Shown: piece after piece, positions 52,213 to 62,930 of the stretch
Position numbering within the stretch: the first letter of the stretch is position 1
Layout of the letters: every line of letters begins with the position of its first letter
Source: Mercurialis annua
Lineage: Eukaryota > Streptophyta > Magnoliopsida > Malpighiales > Euphorbiaceae
NCBI RefSeq assembly: GCF_937616625.2
Contig: NC_065574.1
Location: forward strand, 1,922,001 to 1,986,000
Reading direction: 5' to 3'
DNA: 64,000 nt
Notes under the pieces: generated by a model
What the model saw: only the letters and a program-made list of their open reading frames with translations
Told to the model about the DNA's origin: nothing
Database searches by the model: none
Program-made: the position numbers and the translations under genes

Positions 52213-52493
52213 CTGTCAAATCAAAAGCAACAGGGAAAGTGAGCCATAGAACCAAGAACAAGAAGGTACAAAAAGCAAAAAGTTCTCATGTGGTAAGAAA
52301 ATATAACAATATCAATATGCATGCAGAAATACCCATCCAAAACTATTTCATTTCAGAAAACAATTGAACAAACATAAACAACTAAAAGCATCACCAATTA
52401 AAGAGCACAAAGCCGTGAATAATACTAACCTTATAGGAAGCTTGTCTATGCCTAAACTACGAAATCGGTAAAGTCAGGCACTTGCATGAGCAT

Positions 52494-54166
52494 CTAATTT
52501 ACATAAATAATCTCTTTATCAGGGTCATCACCTTCCCAATCTCTATCATCTTGAGGTGAATCAGATGAGTCCGAAAGCTCATCTTCGCTCAAGTCATCCT
52601 CTTTCCCGGCTTTAAGTTTATCTAATATCGCAATTACCTGAAAAGGTAGATCAAACACATCATATCTAAGAATCGAAATTCATACCAGTACATAATGAAG
52701 TATAAATTTGCAGCAGCTGATCCTCAAAAGTTGCAATTTCAATAAAATTGAAAAACAAATAAAGGTTAGAACTCAATGGCTCATAGAAAAAAAGTTTCCG
52801 AAAGAAAGAAACATCAGTGGAATACGTTCTTCATCACCCTGAAAGATTTAATTTAAATCACTTTAACGTACAAGATGAGATTGGCAAATGCAGAGCTTTT
52901 TTTTAATGTGGAAAAGCCTTGAGTAGATTAAGCAGCCATCAAAGTGAAAAGGCAGTTTCCTATATATGAATGAACTTTGTGGACAATTATAATTTCAGTG
53001 TTTCTCTAAGTTAAAAAACAAATCCCTTGGTAAAACAGCTGAAATGCTAATATGCAGGACAGCTATAAAACTATCTGCATATACTGCAACCAGAACACAA
53101 CAGAATCTTGAATATCATAGCATATTCAAACTTCATAAAAAGATACCAGGATCTTCATTCACTCGCCAATTTATCTGCAATACATCATTAGTTTACATAC
53201 GCAGATCTGTCAAAAAACAATTTAGAAAAATGCACACACTATCATAGGCACTAATTAAAATATTCATAAAACACAACTTTTGAACCAATGCGATGAAGAT
53301 AAGAGATTTGCAGACCACATAAGTCATCTTCCACTAAATAATTTACATTAGATAACCTTATGCCACAATTAAACCTACAAGTTACAGCATTAGAACTTAA
53401 TCTTCACGACTTAGTGCTTCAATACAAAAACTAAACATATGCTTACAGATAATATTTTCAAACCAGAAACCAAACATAGTAAAAGGACTTACCCTACTTC
53501 CTCTCTCAAAAGATTCATCTTCTACAAACCGTATCTCAGGAGTCAATAGCAACTTCTTACGCCTCCCTAATTTGCTCCTAACATACTTAGCTTTCGCCTT
53601 TAACCCCGCAAGCGCAACCTCTTTTCCTCTATCATCTCCAAAAACAGACACATACACTTTAACAACCTACAGATTACAACATCAAAATAACAAACAAATT
53701 CCTTCATTACTCAACAAATAAACACCCCAATTAACAAAAATCAACAACATCAACAACAAAGAACACAACTTTCCTTAATAACTCGACAAACAAACAACAA
53801 CCCACCAATTAAAATAAAGTAACGACAATTAAACCAAATGGGTACCTGCAAATCACCAGAAACTTCAACATCACTGATGGTAGTGAGTGAAGACAAATAT
53901 TTATCAGCACCCAAAGCAGCCTCAGGCAAAATAGCATACTGTAATACTTTATCAGTTAAAAGCATATCAGAAAGCTCTCTCTGTATCTGCTTGGCCACCA
54001 TTTTTACTCTCTTGGGATTAGCCATACATTTTATGGTGTTAATCAGAGACTTTTTTTGTGGAAAATGGACATGGGTAGCTGATTTTGGAGTACAAATTGG
54101 AAATGGGTTGTGAGAGATTCGGTGATAATTGGGGAGGGAATGATGGTGTAATTGTAAGTGAAGCAT
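52494..54166 (-). CDS. RBFA: Ribosome-binding factor A, chloroplast
   Basis: Exons 53846-54166, 53493-53666 and 52494-52637 encode 212 aa. RbfA proteins bind the small ribosomal subunit and assist 16S rRNA 5'-end maturation; this one should act in plastids. Residues 1-45 form a His/Ser/Pro-rich transit peptide. The RbfA fold covers about 48-165: NPKRVKMVAKQIQRELSDML, SSLTTISDVEVSGDLQVVKV, then YVRSKLGRRKKLLLTPEIRF and VEDESFERGSRV. The acidic tail (KEDDLSEDELSDSSDSP, DDRDWEGDDPDKEIIYV) is usual in plant homologues. The ATG at 54166 is the first in frame. About 120 bp upstream lies a MITE, so the promoter is short or includes it; a copy of the 5' end lies at 57103. Confidence 0.93.
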
Positions 54167-54284
54167 TGCTGTTAAGATTTAAAGCTCTTCTCTGTGGTTT
54201 CTTGTTCGTTGGTAATTTTTGTTTTTGGTTTCTAATAAGAATATCGAAAGTGTTTATTTTTGAGCGCTCGTGTAATAATTAAAT

Positions 54285-54692
54285 GAGCAAATTACTCTAA
54301 GGTACCTCACATTTATTATAATTCACAGTTTGGTATCTCTTGTTTGAAAATCAAACGATTCGGTACTTCAGTTTTGATTTTGTAAACTATAAGGCCCTTC
54401 TGTGAATTCCGTTAATAATTTGAAATTTATTTTCAAACGATTAGGTACCTCAGTTTTAATTATATAAACGATTTGGTTCCTCAGTTTTAATTATGTAAAC
54501 GATTAGGTACCTCAGTTGTAAACTATTTGATACATCACATTTCATTCCGTTAACAATTGAGTACCTATATTTAACAGAAGGGCCTTATAGTTTACAAAAT
54601 AAAAACTGAGGTACCAAATCGTTTGATTTTCAAACAAGGGGTATCAAACTGTGAATTATGACAAATGTGAGGTACCTTAGAGTAATTTGCTC
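54285..54692. mobile_element. MULE-type foldback MITE in the RBFA promoter region
   Basis: 408 bp; ends GAGCAAATTACTCTAAGGTA and the exact mirror, flanked by a perfect 9-bp duplication TAATTAAAT (54276-54284 and 54693-54701). Most of the length is in two inverted arms (CAAACGATT, AACTATAAGGCCCTTCTGT and mirrors). Non-coding. Confidence 0.92.
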
Positions 54693-54729
54693 TAATTAAA
54701 TTAAAGAAATAATATCCCGAGTTAAATAG

Positions 54730-55351
54730 TAGGGGTGGGCAAAAAATCCGGTCAAATCGATTAACCAAACCGTACTGCAAACGAAACCAAAATGTAGTTA
54801 ACTGGTCTCAGGCTTAGGCTTAGGTTTTGATTTTTAATTTTTATGATTAATGGTTTAGGTTTAGGTTTTGAATTTTTAAAAACCGCGGTTAAACGGTACA
54901 AAACTATAAATATATATGTATATATTAACTATTTAAATAAAATATATTTTATAATCTGAATACAAAAAAATATTTAAAAAATATTTTATTTAAGATTTTT
55001 TTTATTTTAGGAGAATATATATTTTATTTTTTTAATAAAATATTTACCTAATTGAAATAGAAATATATATATTTTTTATTTTATTAATTAAATAGAATAA
55101 ACATTAAAATTTAATTATTAGACTATATTTAAATTTTATCTATAAATGTTATCTGTTTTATATCTAATTTTTTAATGATTACATGGTTAAGAACCGCAAA
55201 ACCAAAAAATCAAACTGATTTAAATGGTTAACCGATTTAACGGTTAACCGTTTAAAATTTTAGGTTTATGTTTTTAATTTTAAAAACCGTACTATTATGG
55301 ATCGGTTTACAAATTACCCTCGTGGACCGGTTAACCGGTCCATGCCCCCTA
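54730..55351. mobile_element. hAT-type MITE
   Basis: 622 bp with ends TAGGGGTGGGCAAAAAATCC and GGTCCATGCCCCCTA and the 8-bp duplication TTAAATAG (54722-54729 and 55352-55359). Subterminal GGTTAACCG and GGTTTAGGTTT words are repeated. No transposase. Confidence 0.9.
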
Positions 55352-55382
55352 TTAAATAGGATTAATTCCGGTAAAAAATAAT

Positions 55383-55642
55383 AGGATTAATTGTAAATTA
55401 GTACACAAACTTTACCCTGATTTATAATTCAACATAAATTTTAAAATTTTGCAAATTGGTACATCGAATTGGAAAAACACTAAAACATACATTATAATAT
55501 ATAACCAGGTGTTGTTGCATGATTGGTCGGTGTACCAATTTACCAAAAACCTGAAAGTTGGTGTACCAATTTGTCAATATTTAGAATTTGTGTTGTAATT
55601 ATAAATCAGATAAAATTCGTGTATTAATTTATAATTAATCCT
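55383..55642. mobile_element. Foldback MITE
   Basis: Left arm AGGATTAATTGTAAATTAGT with CTGATTTATAATT; right arm mirrors it (AATTATAAATCAGAT, TTATAATTAATCCT). About 260 bp, no clear target duplication. 55643-56080 is the upstream region of the next gene, with no other feature seen. Confidence 0.7.
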
Positions 55643-56080
55643 TTAAAAAGCATTTTACTGAAGTACATAAAAGGCTAAGTTTTTACATTCATGACAAAAC
55701 GAAAAAGAGATTTACATTTTCTACCAAATCACTAAATGAGTATGAGAGACATATGACACATTCAAATAAAAAATACTGTTAAAAAAACATGCCAAATTGC
55801 ATCTAAAACATATCAAAACGCATTAAAAACGCGCCAAAAATATATGAGAAACGTGTCCGATAAGCGGAGGTAATTTAGGAAAAAAAATTAGGATTATATT
55901 TGTGCCCAAGACTTCCTTAAGGATGTTTCTGCGCTGGGGTGGAAACATAAGGGACGTTTCTCAAATTTAACCTGCTCAATCGAAATACACGGTCTATAAA
56001 AAAATACAGGGAAGGGGATTAGTAACTGTTTTCTAGGGTTTCTATTGTACGGATTTATTTTAAGCGAACAAATTTTATCA

Positions 56081-57100
56081 ATGGATCTGATCATGGGCGA
56101 CGGTGATTCGGTGGCTTTGGAGTCACCTTCTTTGGAGAAGCAAGCAGTTGATGTCGACGTAGATGAGGAAGGCAGCGGTGGCTTAGAACCGAAGCTACCG
56201 AAGCGGAAGGCGGAGGACGACGGCGAGGAAGATAAAGGTGAAGACGAAGAGGAAGACGGCAACGACAATGACGACGAAGACGACACTTGGAGCTTAGGTT
56301 TAGGTGATTATGAAGGCAGTGAACAGCAGGAGAAGGACTTCAATAAATACCTGGAGGAGTGTAACGCATCTGATGTATGTATTTTAATTTATAATCTGAA
56401 TTTATGTGTTTTTACTATATGGTTTAATATTCTTGTGTTTTTGCAGTGTTTTGATGTGGAAACTATCCCCCAGGGGAAACACTTCATGGGTATGCTTTCA
56501 AGGGTTAAAATTGACGACGATGACGACTTTTTTAGCAAACACTGCAAGCAAACTGTTCAGCTTGTTATTGACCAACAGAACAATGAAAATGTTAGTTGTG
56601 CAACCTGGTTGTTAACTTTTTAAGACGTTAGGGGCATATTTGAATTTTTCTGGACGTTAAGGGCTCACTTGATCCTGTAAACAAACTTTAGGGGCACCTT
56701 TTTTCCTTATCCATGCCTTCCTCGTGCTTAATTTCTTCTTTGGCTTTAATGGTGTCAAAATAGGAGTCTGGTTGTTCACTTTTTAAGACATTAAGGGTAC
56801 ATTTGAACTTTTTTGGACGTTAAGAGTTCATTTGATTCTGTAAACGAACTTTTGCCTTCTTGATGCTTAATTTCTCGTTTCGCTTTAATGGTGTAGGGCA
56901 TGGACTTGGAACTTGTGAAAGTTACTAAGGCAAATAGAGAATCATCTACATTCTATTACGCAACTTTTGAGGCTAGAAACAGAACTTCTGGAGAGTTGGA
57001 GACTTATCAAACTAGCGTCTTCCACTGCTTTATTGATGGTGAGCTTAAGGTTTATATCTTCAGGCTGAAAGAAACAGGAGATGGACAAGGTAACCAGTAG
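56081..57100 (+). CDS. Small acidic protein, possibly of the plant cystatin-like superfamily
   Basis: Exons 56081-56374, 56447-56590 and 56897-57100 encode 213 aa. The N-terminal ~75 residues are strongly acidic with one basic patch (KLPKRKAEDDG, then EED/DND-rich). Then come WSLGLGDYEGSEQQEKDFN and a compact domain over the last two exons: FDVETIPQGKHFMGMLSR, CKQTVQLVIDQQNNEN, FYYATFEARNRTSGELETYQ, FHCFIDGELKVYIFRLKE. The alternating pattern and the YYATFEA/YQTSVF region suggest the cystatin/monellin-like fold common in plant families of unknown function; no classical cystatin inhibitory motif is clear. The first ATG is at 56081; a longer frame begins only at TTG. Intron 2 holds two copies of a ~163-bp sequence, the second of which supplies the acceptor. 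Right after the stop is a copy of the RBFA 5' end. Confidence 0.65.
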
Positions 57101-57102
57101 CT

Positions 57103-57252
57103 GATTGGAAATGGGTTATGCTAAATTGGGTGATAATTGGGGAGGGGATGATGGTGTAATTGTAAATGAAGCATTGCTGCTAAGATTTAAAGCTCTTCTC
57201 TGTGCTTTCTTGTTCGTTGCTAATTTTAGTTTTGGTTTCTAATAAGAATATC
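57103..57252. repeat. Duplicated RBFA 5' region
   Basis: About 150 bp closely matching 54095-54250, including TTGGAAATGGGTT, GGTGATAATTGGGGAGGG, ATGATGGTGTAATTGTAA and AAGATTTAAAGCTCTTCTCT. On the minus strand it holds the RBFA start and its first codons (MLHLQLHHH, then a stop after about 17 codons). It begins immediately after the stop of the acidic gene, so it serves as that gene's 3' region and could act as a relocated promoter on the other strand. Confidence 0.85.
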
Positions 57253-59624
57253 TAAATTTATCCAAAGTTATTAATTTTAAAAAAGATATAAATATATTTC
57301 TTATATTTGAAATAAAAGGCGATGTACTTTTATATATAATTTAAAAATTCATTTAAAGATTAATTGCTTTAAAAATGATGAATCTTAGCGTGTTTTGCAA
57401 TTTAAACACAAACTTGAAAGATTCATAATTGATTTGAAAAGTTTGAAATTGCAGAAAATTAAAAGTTGGTATCTTAAAATTTCAAAAATTAGAAATTAGA
57501 GTTAAATTTACGGAACACGCTAAAATTTATAATTTTTTTAAACATTAAACATTCATTTAATATTATAAAAATATAATAATTTTTTATATTTTATAAATAT
57601 CGTTAACAAAAATAGACAAACTTTTTTTTATTATTGTTGAAATGTTAAAGAACATTTACATGTTCAAGAAGTAATATCATGTAATTATTTGATCAATTTT
57701 AAATATTTTTTATTTACTTCTACATTTTTTTCTAATTTCTACTGTCGTCAGCAATTTAGATAAATATCATCAAAACTATAAATAAATATATTTTTAAGAA
57801 ATTATATGTCATCATAAATTAATTTATATGCTTCTATGCATTCATGCTAGACATAAAATGATTGAAAATTAAATAATTGTATTTTTAAGGAGGTTAAATG
57901 GGTAAAAATTAAAAATTTAAATGTGCAATAGGCAAACGAAATAGTTGAAGAGTTAATAGAATAAAAAAATAGTTAATAGGTCCAATAGAACATTAAATTA
58001 GTTTAGAGGTCGCTGAGGAAAAATGGTAAAGTTTAGGGGTTAAATAATGTCTTACATACACAATTGTATAAATTTGCAAATAAGTATTAAAATAATTGTT
58101 TTAACTAATTTCAATCCATTCATATCGAAAAAAAAAATATTCAATCTATATATTTATGTAATTGAGAGGACCAAATGAGTTTCTCATGAATTTTCAATTT
58201 GAATAAAACACTTATATAATTATTAAAAAAATGTTATATATAGATAATTCTCATTGGTTTTTTTTTTTTGTCAAAGAATTCTCATTGGTTTTCAATCTAA
58301 GTTAAATAAAACATTTATATAATTATTAAAAGTTGTTATTAGTAGATAATTCTCATTATTTTTTCAATTTGAATAAGATACTCATACTAAATGAGCTTTT
58401 TTATGAATTTCAAATTTAAATAAAATATTTATTTACTTTGTAAACATCATCATTAATAAGTCATTCAAATTAATTTTTTAAATTAAATTGAGTAATTATC
58501 TATCAGTTCATATTATATTTTAATTATTATTTATAAATAATTATTAGTTAGATTCCATGTAAATGCACAGGCTTATAACTAGTCTAACAGAACATTCACA
58601 TACCAATATTAAAATAGAAATAGTGTGCCTAAAAATAAGTAGAATACAGATACAAATTCGAGTAAGTAACCATGGATTATGTGAGCCAATTTGGAAGGCG
58701 CCTTGGAGATCAATCACTTTGAAAAAAATTCAGTTCCATTCCATTTGAACCCAACAAAAAGTTAAAGTAATTAATTAATAAACACCAAACCCAATTAAAA
58801 GCAATAAATTAAACATGTATCTCATACGAATATTACAAGCAGTGCCAATCAGATAGAAGTGAGTATGATCCAGTGGGTATGACCCAGTGAGTATGATCCA
58901 TTAGGTTTAGTGGATATGTAAGCATAACATTGTAAAGAGAAAACACATAACTTATCATCAACTCTTCATAATCTAACATCATATCTTCGGACTATATTGA
59001 TCTAATAGTACCGTATGCCAAATACCATTAACTAAATCGTCGACTCTATCCCCCTTTTACAAATAATTTGTCAGTCAACTCAGGGGGAGTTGGTCTTACA
59101 TTCACTATATTAACTTCCACGAGTTGGGATGATGTTAACAGATGTACTCTGTAGAACTTTTCGCTAGCTCGGTATCTTTCTAGATATCTTCCTGGATAAT
59201 TTATAATATTTTTTATGTTGACCTCAGCCTAACGAGAATTAAAATCATGCATCTCTTCTTAATCTGATTTATATTTCGATTTAGCCTGCATAATATATAA
59301 CAGGAAATTACGTATTTTAGTTTTAACAAAACATGGTAATAACAAAAGCAAAAACAAAGAAAATATAAAAGACCCAAGAGATAATCAAGAAGTGTACTGA
59401 TAACTCAAGAATCACCAGACGGTTCTGCAAGAGGATCAATACACGTGGCCTACCTGAAATCATAAGAAAGCAACCGTTAAAAGGGTGTCGGAAGGGAAAT
59501 CTGGCAAACCTCTCCGATGGTCAAGTGTTGGAGAAAAGAATATTATTTGACTGCCGGAGAGGGGAATCTGGCAAACATTGTACTGTCGTTTTCTATACAT
59601 CGTATGCATTTTGCTTTCAGATAA
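57253..59624. other. AT-rich gene-free stretch
   Basis: No gene supported. Repeated motifs GATAATTCTCATTGGTTTTT (near 58240, 58270 and 58345) show small local duplications. 58855-58910 has three CAGTGGGTATGA-type repeats. The CTCCGATGG/GGGAAATCTGGCAAAC words near 59480-59575 are duplicated. None forms a recognisable element. Confidence 0.5.
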
Positions 59625-60011
59625 TTTTGTCGTTTATCAATGATGTTTTCTTTTATTTTTATTGTATATATTATGCTCATTTTCTCTATCCTCTTCTTCA
59701 AGGGCAGAGCCAGGGGGTGAGCCCGTGCGGCCGCCTCCGACCGGCGAGGCTTGAAGGACCGATGATTTTACAGAATATGAGTTGAAACTTGAAACAGAAT
59801 AAAATGGTGAATTTTAATTGTAAACTATAGTTGTTCACACAAGAATGTCTTTTAGACAAATGCAAAATCCCAAATACAATTTTAGTCTTTTGTGGTTCTG
59901 GTCCAGCCTTCGCCCATTCCGGACAATATCATTCAATAAAAATGAATAACAAACCGATGAGAACTTAAAAGAATAAATACTCTCTACATTCATAAAAGAT
60001 AATTAAAAAAA

Positions 60012-60515
60012 GGCCTAATGTCTTAAAAAACCCCGACCTTTTAACCCCTTTTCAATTATACCCTGACGTTGAAAATTTGTCAATTTTACCCTATTTTGCA
60101 TTTTTGTGTTTCAATTGTACCCTGAAAAATTAAATTAACGTCTTTTGCGTTTGGAAATTTGTTTAAAACATTCTCCATGTCTCGCATATATTGATTGTAT
60201 ATTTTTAAAATTTATTTAAATTTAGTTAAATTAATTAAGAATTTAAATTAGTGTTAATTTGATTATGGTTTTTAGTTAGTTTTTAAAAATAAAGGACTTA
60301 TTTGTACTTTTTTGAATAAAAAAGAATTTAATTTCATGTTTAGACTTAATTAATTGAATGATTTCATCATTTAAGTAAAAAAATTAACAAAAATTAAAAT
60401 ATTGGGGTACAATTGAAAACGGAAAATTCAAAAGTGGGTAAAATTGATAAATTTTCAACGTCGGGGTAGAATTGAAAAAAAGTTTAAAGATGAGGGGTTT
60501 TTGAGTGATTAGGCC
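60012..60515. mobile_element. MULE-type MITE, GGCC family, copy 2
   Basis: 504 bp, nearly identical to 11589-12091, flanked by the 9-bp duplication TTAAAAAAA (60003-60011 and 60516-60524). The other copy of the tandem duplication has an unoccupied site (TTAAGAAAAAAAATCAGC near 63081), which confirms the ends and shows the insertion came after the duplication. Confidence 0.93.
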
Positions 60516-61809
60516 TTAAAAAAAATCAGCATATCTTTTATGAACGAAATAGCTGAGAGAAAAAAATAAAAATAAAATACTGGCGGTATCCATATCTCTA
60601 AAAAAATTCTTTTCCCGCCGTCTTTAACATTGTGTTGTTAAATCACTTTTCCAACCCCTTTACTACACTAGCCTTCTCCGAACGAATTCCTCACTGTTCA
60701 ATATTCAATGTTCTCATTTATTCCAAATTGAGTTATAGTCCGTTTGATGGTCAAAGCATGACGCACATTAGTTGGGTTGATAGGTCCTCTCCATATTTCC
60801 TACAAAATATTTAATTTGTTATTTTAATAATATTGAAATAAAATATTTACAATATTTTTAAATTAATTTTGTAAAATAAACAATTTATTAAAAGTTCTAT
60901 TGAGGACATTAGCTATTTTTAAGAAATAAAAAATATTATTTAAAACAATAACCAAATTTAACATTAAAATAAAATAATACTCTTTAGAAATTAAAATCTT
61001 ACCTCCGATTTTAGAGCCACCAAACTTGGACAATAATGTACGGTTGCGACCACTGGTCCTTGGCTCACCCATGTAGAAGCTGAGCTTCGGTGAAATTTTG
61101 GGTGTGCATAAAATTGGCACTCATTGTGAAGAAAGGGGGGGTGCGGCTGAAAAAATTATAAAAATTATATAAATATATAAACATTTATCATTTATCAGCC
61201 ATCCATTGATTCGATTATAATTGTTAATCGCTAAACTTTTAGCACCTTTAGGTACAAATATATTAACCAAAATCTGATTTGAAAGTTCCACCATGTCATC
61301 TTCATGAGTCATATTATAGATGACTTCTATGACCGTTGAGATATTAACTGACCAGTGATTATCTGTTTGTAAAATAATTTAGATGATTCAATTAATATAT
61401 ATATATCAGATGAAAAAACATAATTTAGATTATCAATAATTTTATTCTTTTATTAATTATGTCATTAATTATTTTCTTATATTTTTCTAAAAAACAACAA
61501 TTTGAGATTAATGATATAACAATTTTCTAGTCGGCCTTTATCACACTTTTCTAGTGGGGCTTTTTTAAATTTTTTTTGTTTATCAATGATGTTTTTATTC
61601 ATTTTTATTGTATGTATAATATGCTCATTTTCCTTATCCTCTTCTTCAAGGGCAGAGCCAGGGGGTGAGCCCGTGCGGCCGCCTCCGACCGACGAGGCTT
61701 GAAGGACCGATGATTTTACAGAATATGAGTTGAAACTTGAAACAGAATAAGATGGTGAACTTTAATTGTAAACTATAGTTGTTCACACACAAGAATGTCT
61801 TTTAGATAA

Positions 61810-62930
61810 AGGGAAAAGGGTCAAATATGCCCCTGATGTTTACGCCGGAGAACACATTAGCCCCTAATGTCAAGACAGGTGCGAAAACAGTATTAATGAT
61901 TCCAAAACGGGCCTATTATGCCCTTGACACTAACAGGCGTCTTTTATCCGTTAACATATGTCCACCCTCAGCTACCCCCCTTTCACTTAACTGACCATCA
62001 TTTACCCATGTGATTACTCCATCCTCAGTTACCCCAATATTACTATCCATTTTAACATTCACACATTCAGGCACTTCTACTATGGTTGGTAAATCAGAAC
62101 AACAGTAAGTAAGTACATCCACACCATTATCAGCATAAAGATTTACCTCATTAACCCATGACATCCTACCAATGTAGTTCAAAATCTTTCTAACACTCAT
62201 ATCATTTTCAATCAAAAATAACCCATCATTCAAAGACTTGCCAGGTATCAGAAAAAAGATGTGCTTCACATTCCCATATTTCAGTTCTTCAATATAAAAC
62301 CTCTTAATACTATGCAGATTAAGAAAATCAACATCATAATCATACACGATGTCGGTATCTCCATCAATGTAGTTCAGTTTATCATCAAAACCCCATGCTC
62401 CCCCGAAATTAAAATTAACATTAAACACATTGCTCATGCTGTCATTTAAAAAATGGATATCAATCAGAAAGAGTAAAAAGCAAAAACAACAAATAAGTTT
62501 ATCAAGAAGAGTAAAAAAAGGTGTAATCGGCTTCTTATAAAGATGATTACCAACTTTGTTTTGGAAGGATAACAATCAATTAACAAGTAGATTATTTGCA
62601 GAAGGAAATATCAAAAAACCATAACCATATTAGAATTAGAGAGCTTTTTAGAATTAGGGATTTGAAAAATACCCTCACCAAATTAGCATTGCCTATGATG
62701 ATGTGACATATGTGGGTTCCATTTAATTTTAATATGTCCTATAATGACACATAGTTAGCCATGTAGGATTTTGTCAGGCCACATGAACAAATGTTAACAG
62801 ATAATAGACGACTGTTAGTGTTAAGGGCATAATAGCCCTGTTTTGGATTCATTAATACTGTTATTACACCTTTCCTAACATTAGGGGCTAATGTGCTCTC
62901 CGGTGTAAACATCAGGGTCATATATGCACC
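61810..62930. mobile_element. Non-autonomous MULE with a transposase N-terminal fragment
   Basis: 1,121 bp; terminal inverted repeats of ~130 bp with TCAAATATGCCCCTGATGTT on the left and the mirror of ATATGACCCTGATGTTTACA on the right. Flanks are TTTAGATAA (61801-61809) and TTTAGACAA (62931-62939), a 9-bp duplication with one change. Copy 1 of the host repeat has an uninterrupted TTTTAGACAAATGC (near 59850), proving the insertion. It holds one ORF on the minus strand. Confidence 0.88.
61916..62437 (-). CDS. PB1-like N-terminal domain of a MULE transposase, without the catalytic part
   Basis: 173 aa from the ATG at 62437 (the frame is open upstream to 62575, but the added part is hydrophobic and unlike the family). 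It matches the N-terminal domain of plant MULE transposases: FNFGGAWGFDDKLNYIDGD, DVDFLNLHSIKRFYIEELKY, VKHIFFLIPGKSLNDGLFLI, NDMSVRKILNYI, NEVNLYADNGVDV. No DDE catalytic or zinc-finger parts follow; the frame ends inside the terminal inverted repeat. It may be a truncated leftover or a domain that binds full transposase; the frame is undamaged. Confidence 0.8.
   Translation of the reverse strand: MSNVFNVNFNFGGAWGFDDKLNYIDGDTDIVYDYDVDFLNLHSIKRFYIEELKYGNVKHIFFLIPGKSLNDGLFLIENDMSVRKILNYIGRMSWVNEVNLYADNGVDVLTYCCSDLPTIVEVPECVNVKMDSNIGVTEDGVITWVNDGQLSERGVAEGGHMLTDKRRLLVSRA

Noticed and set aside
53838..54282. Plus-strand ORFs of 91 and 65 aa opposite RBFA exon 1
   Set aside because: They are antisense shadows of the RBFA coding sequence and leader.
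56045..56080. Upstream extension of the acidic gene
   Set aside because: The frame begins at TTG; the ATG at 56081 is the first usable start.
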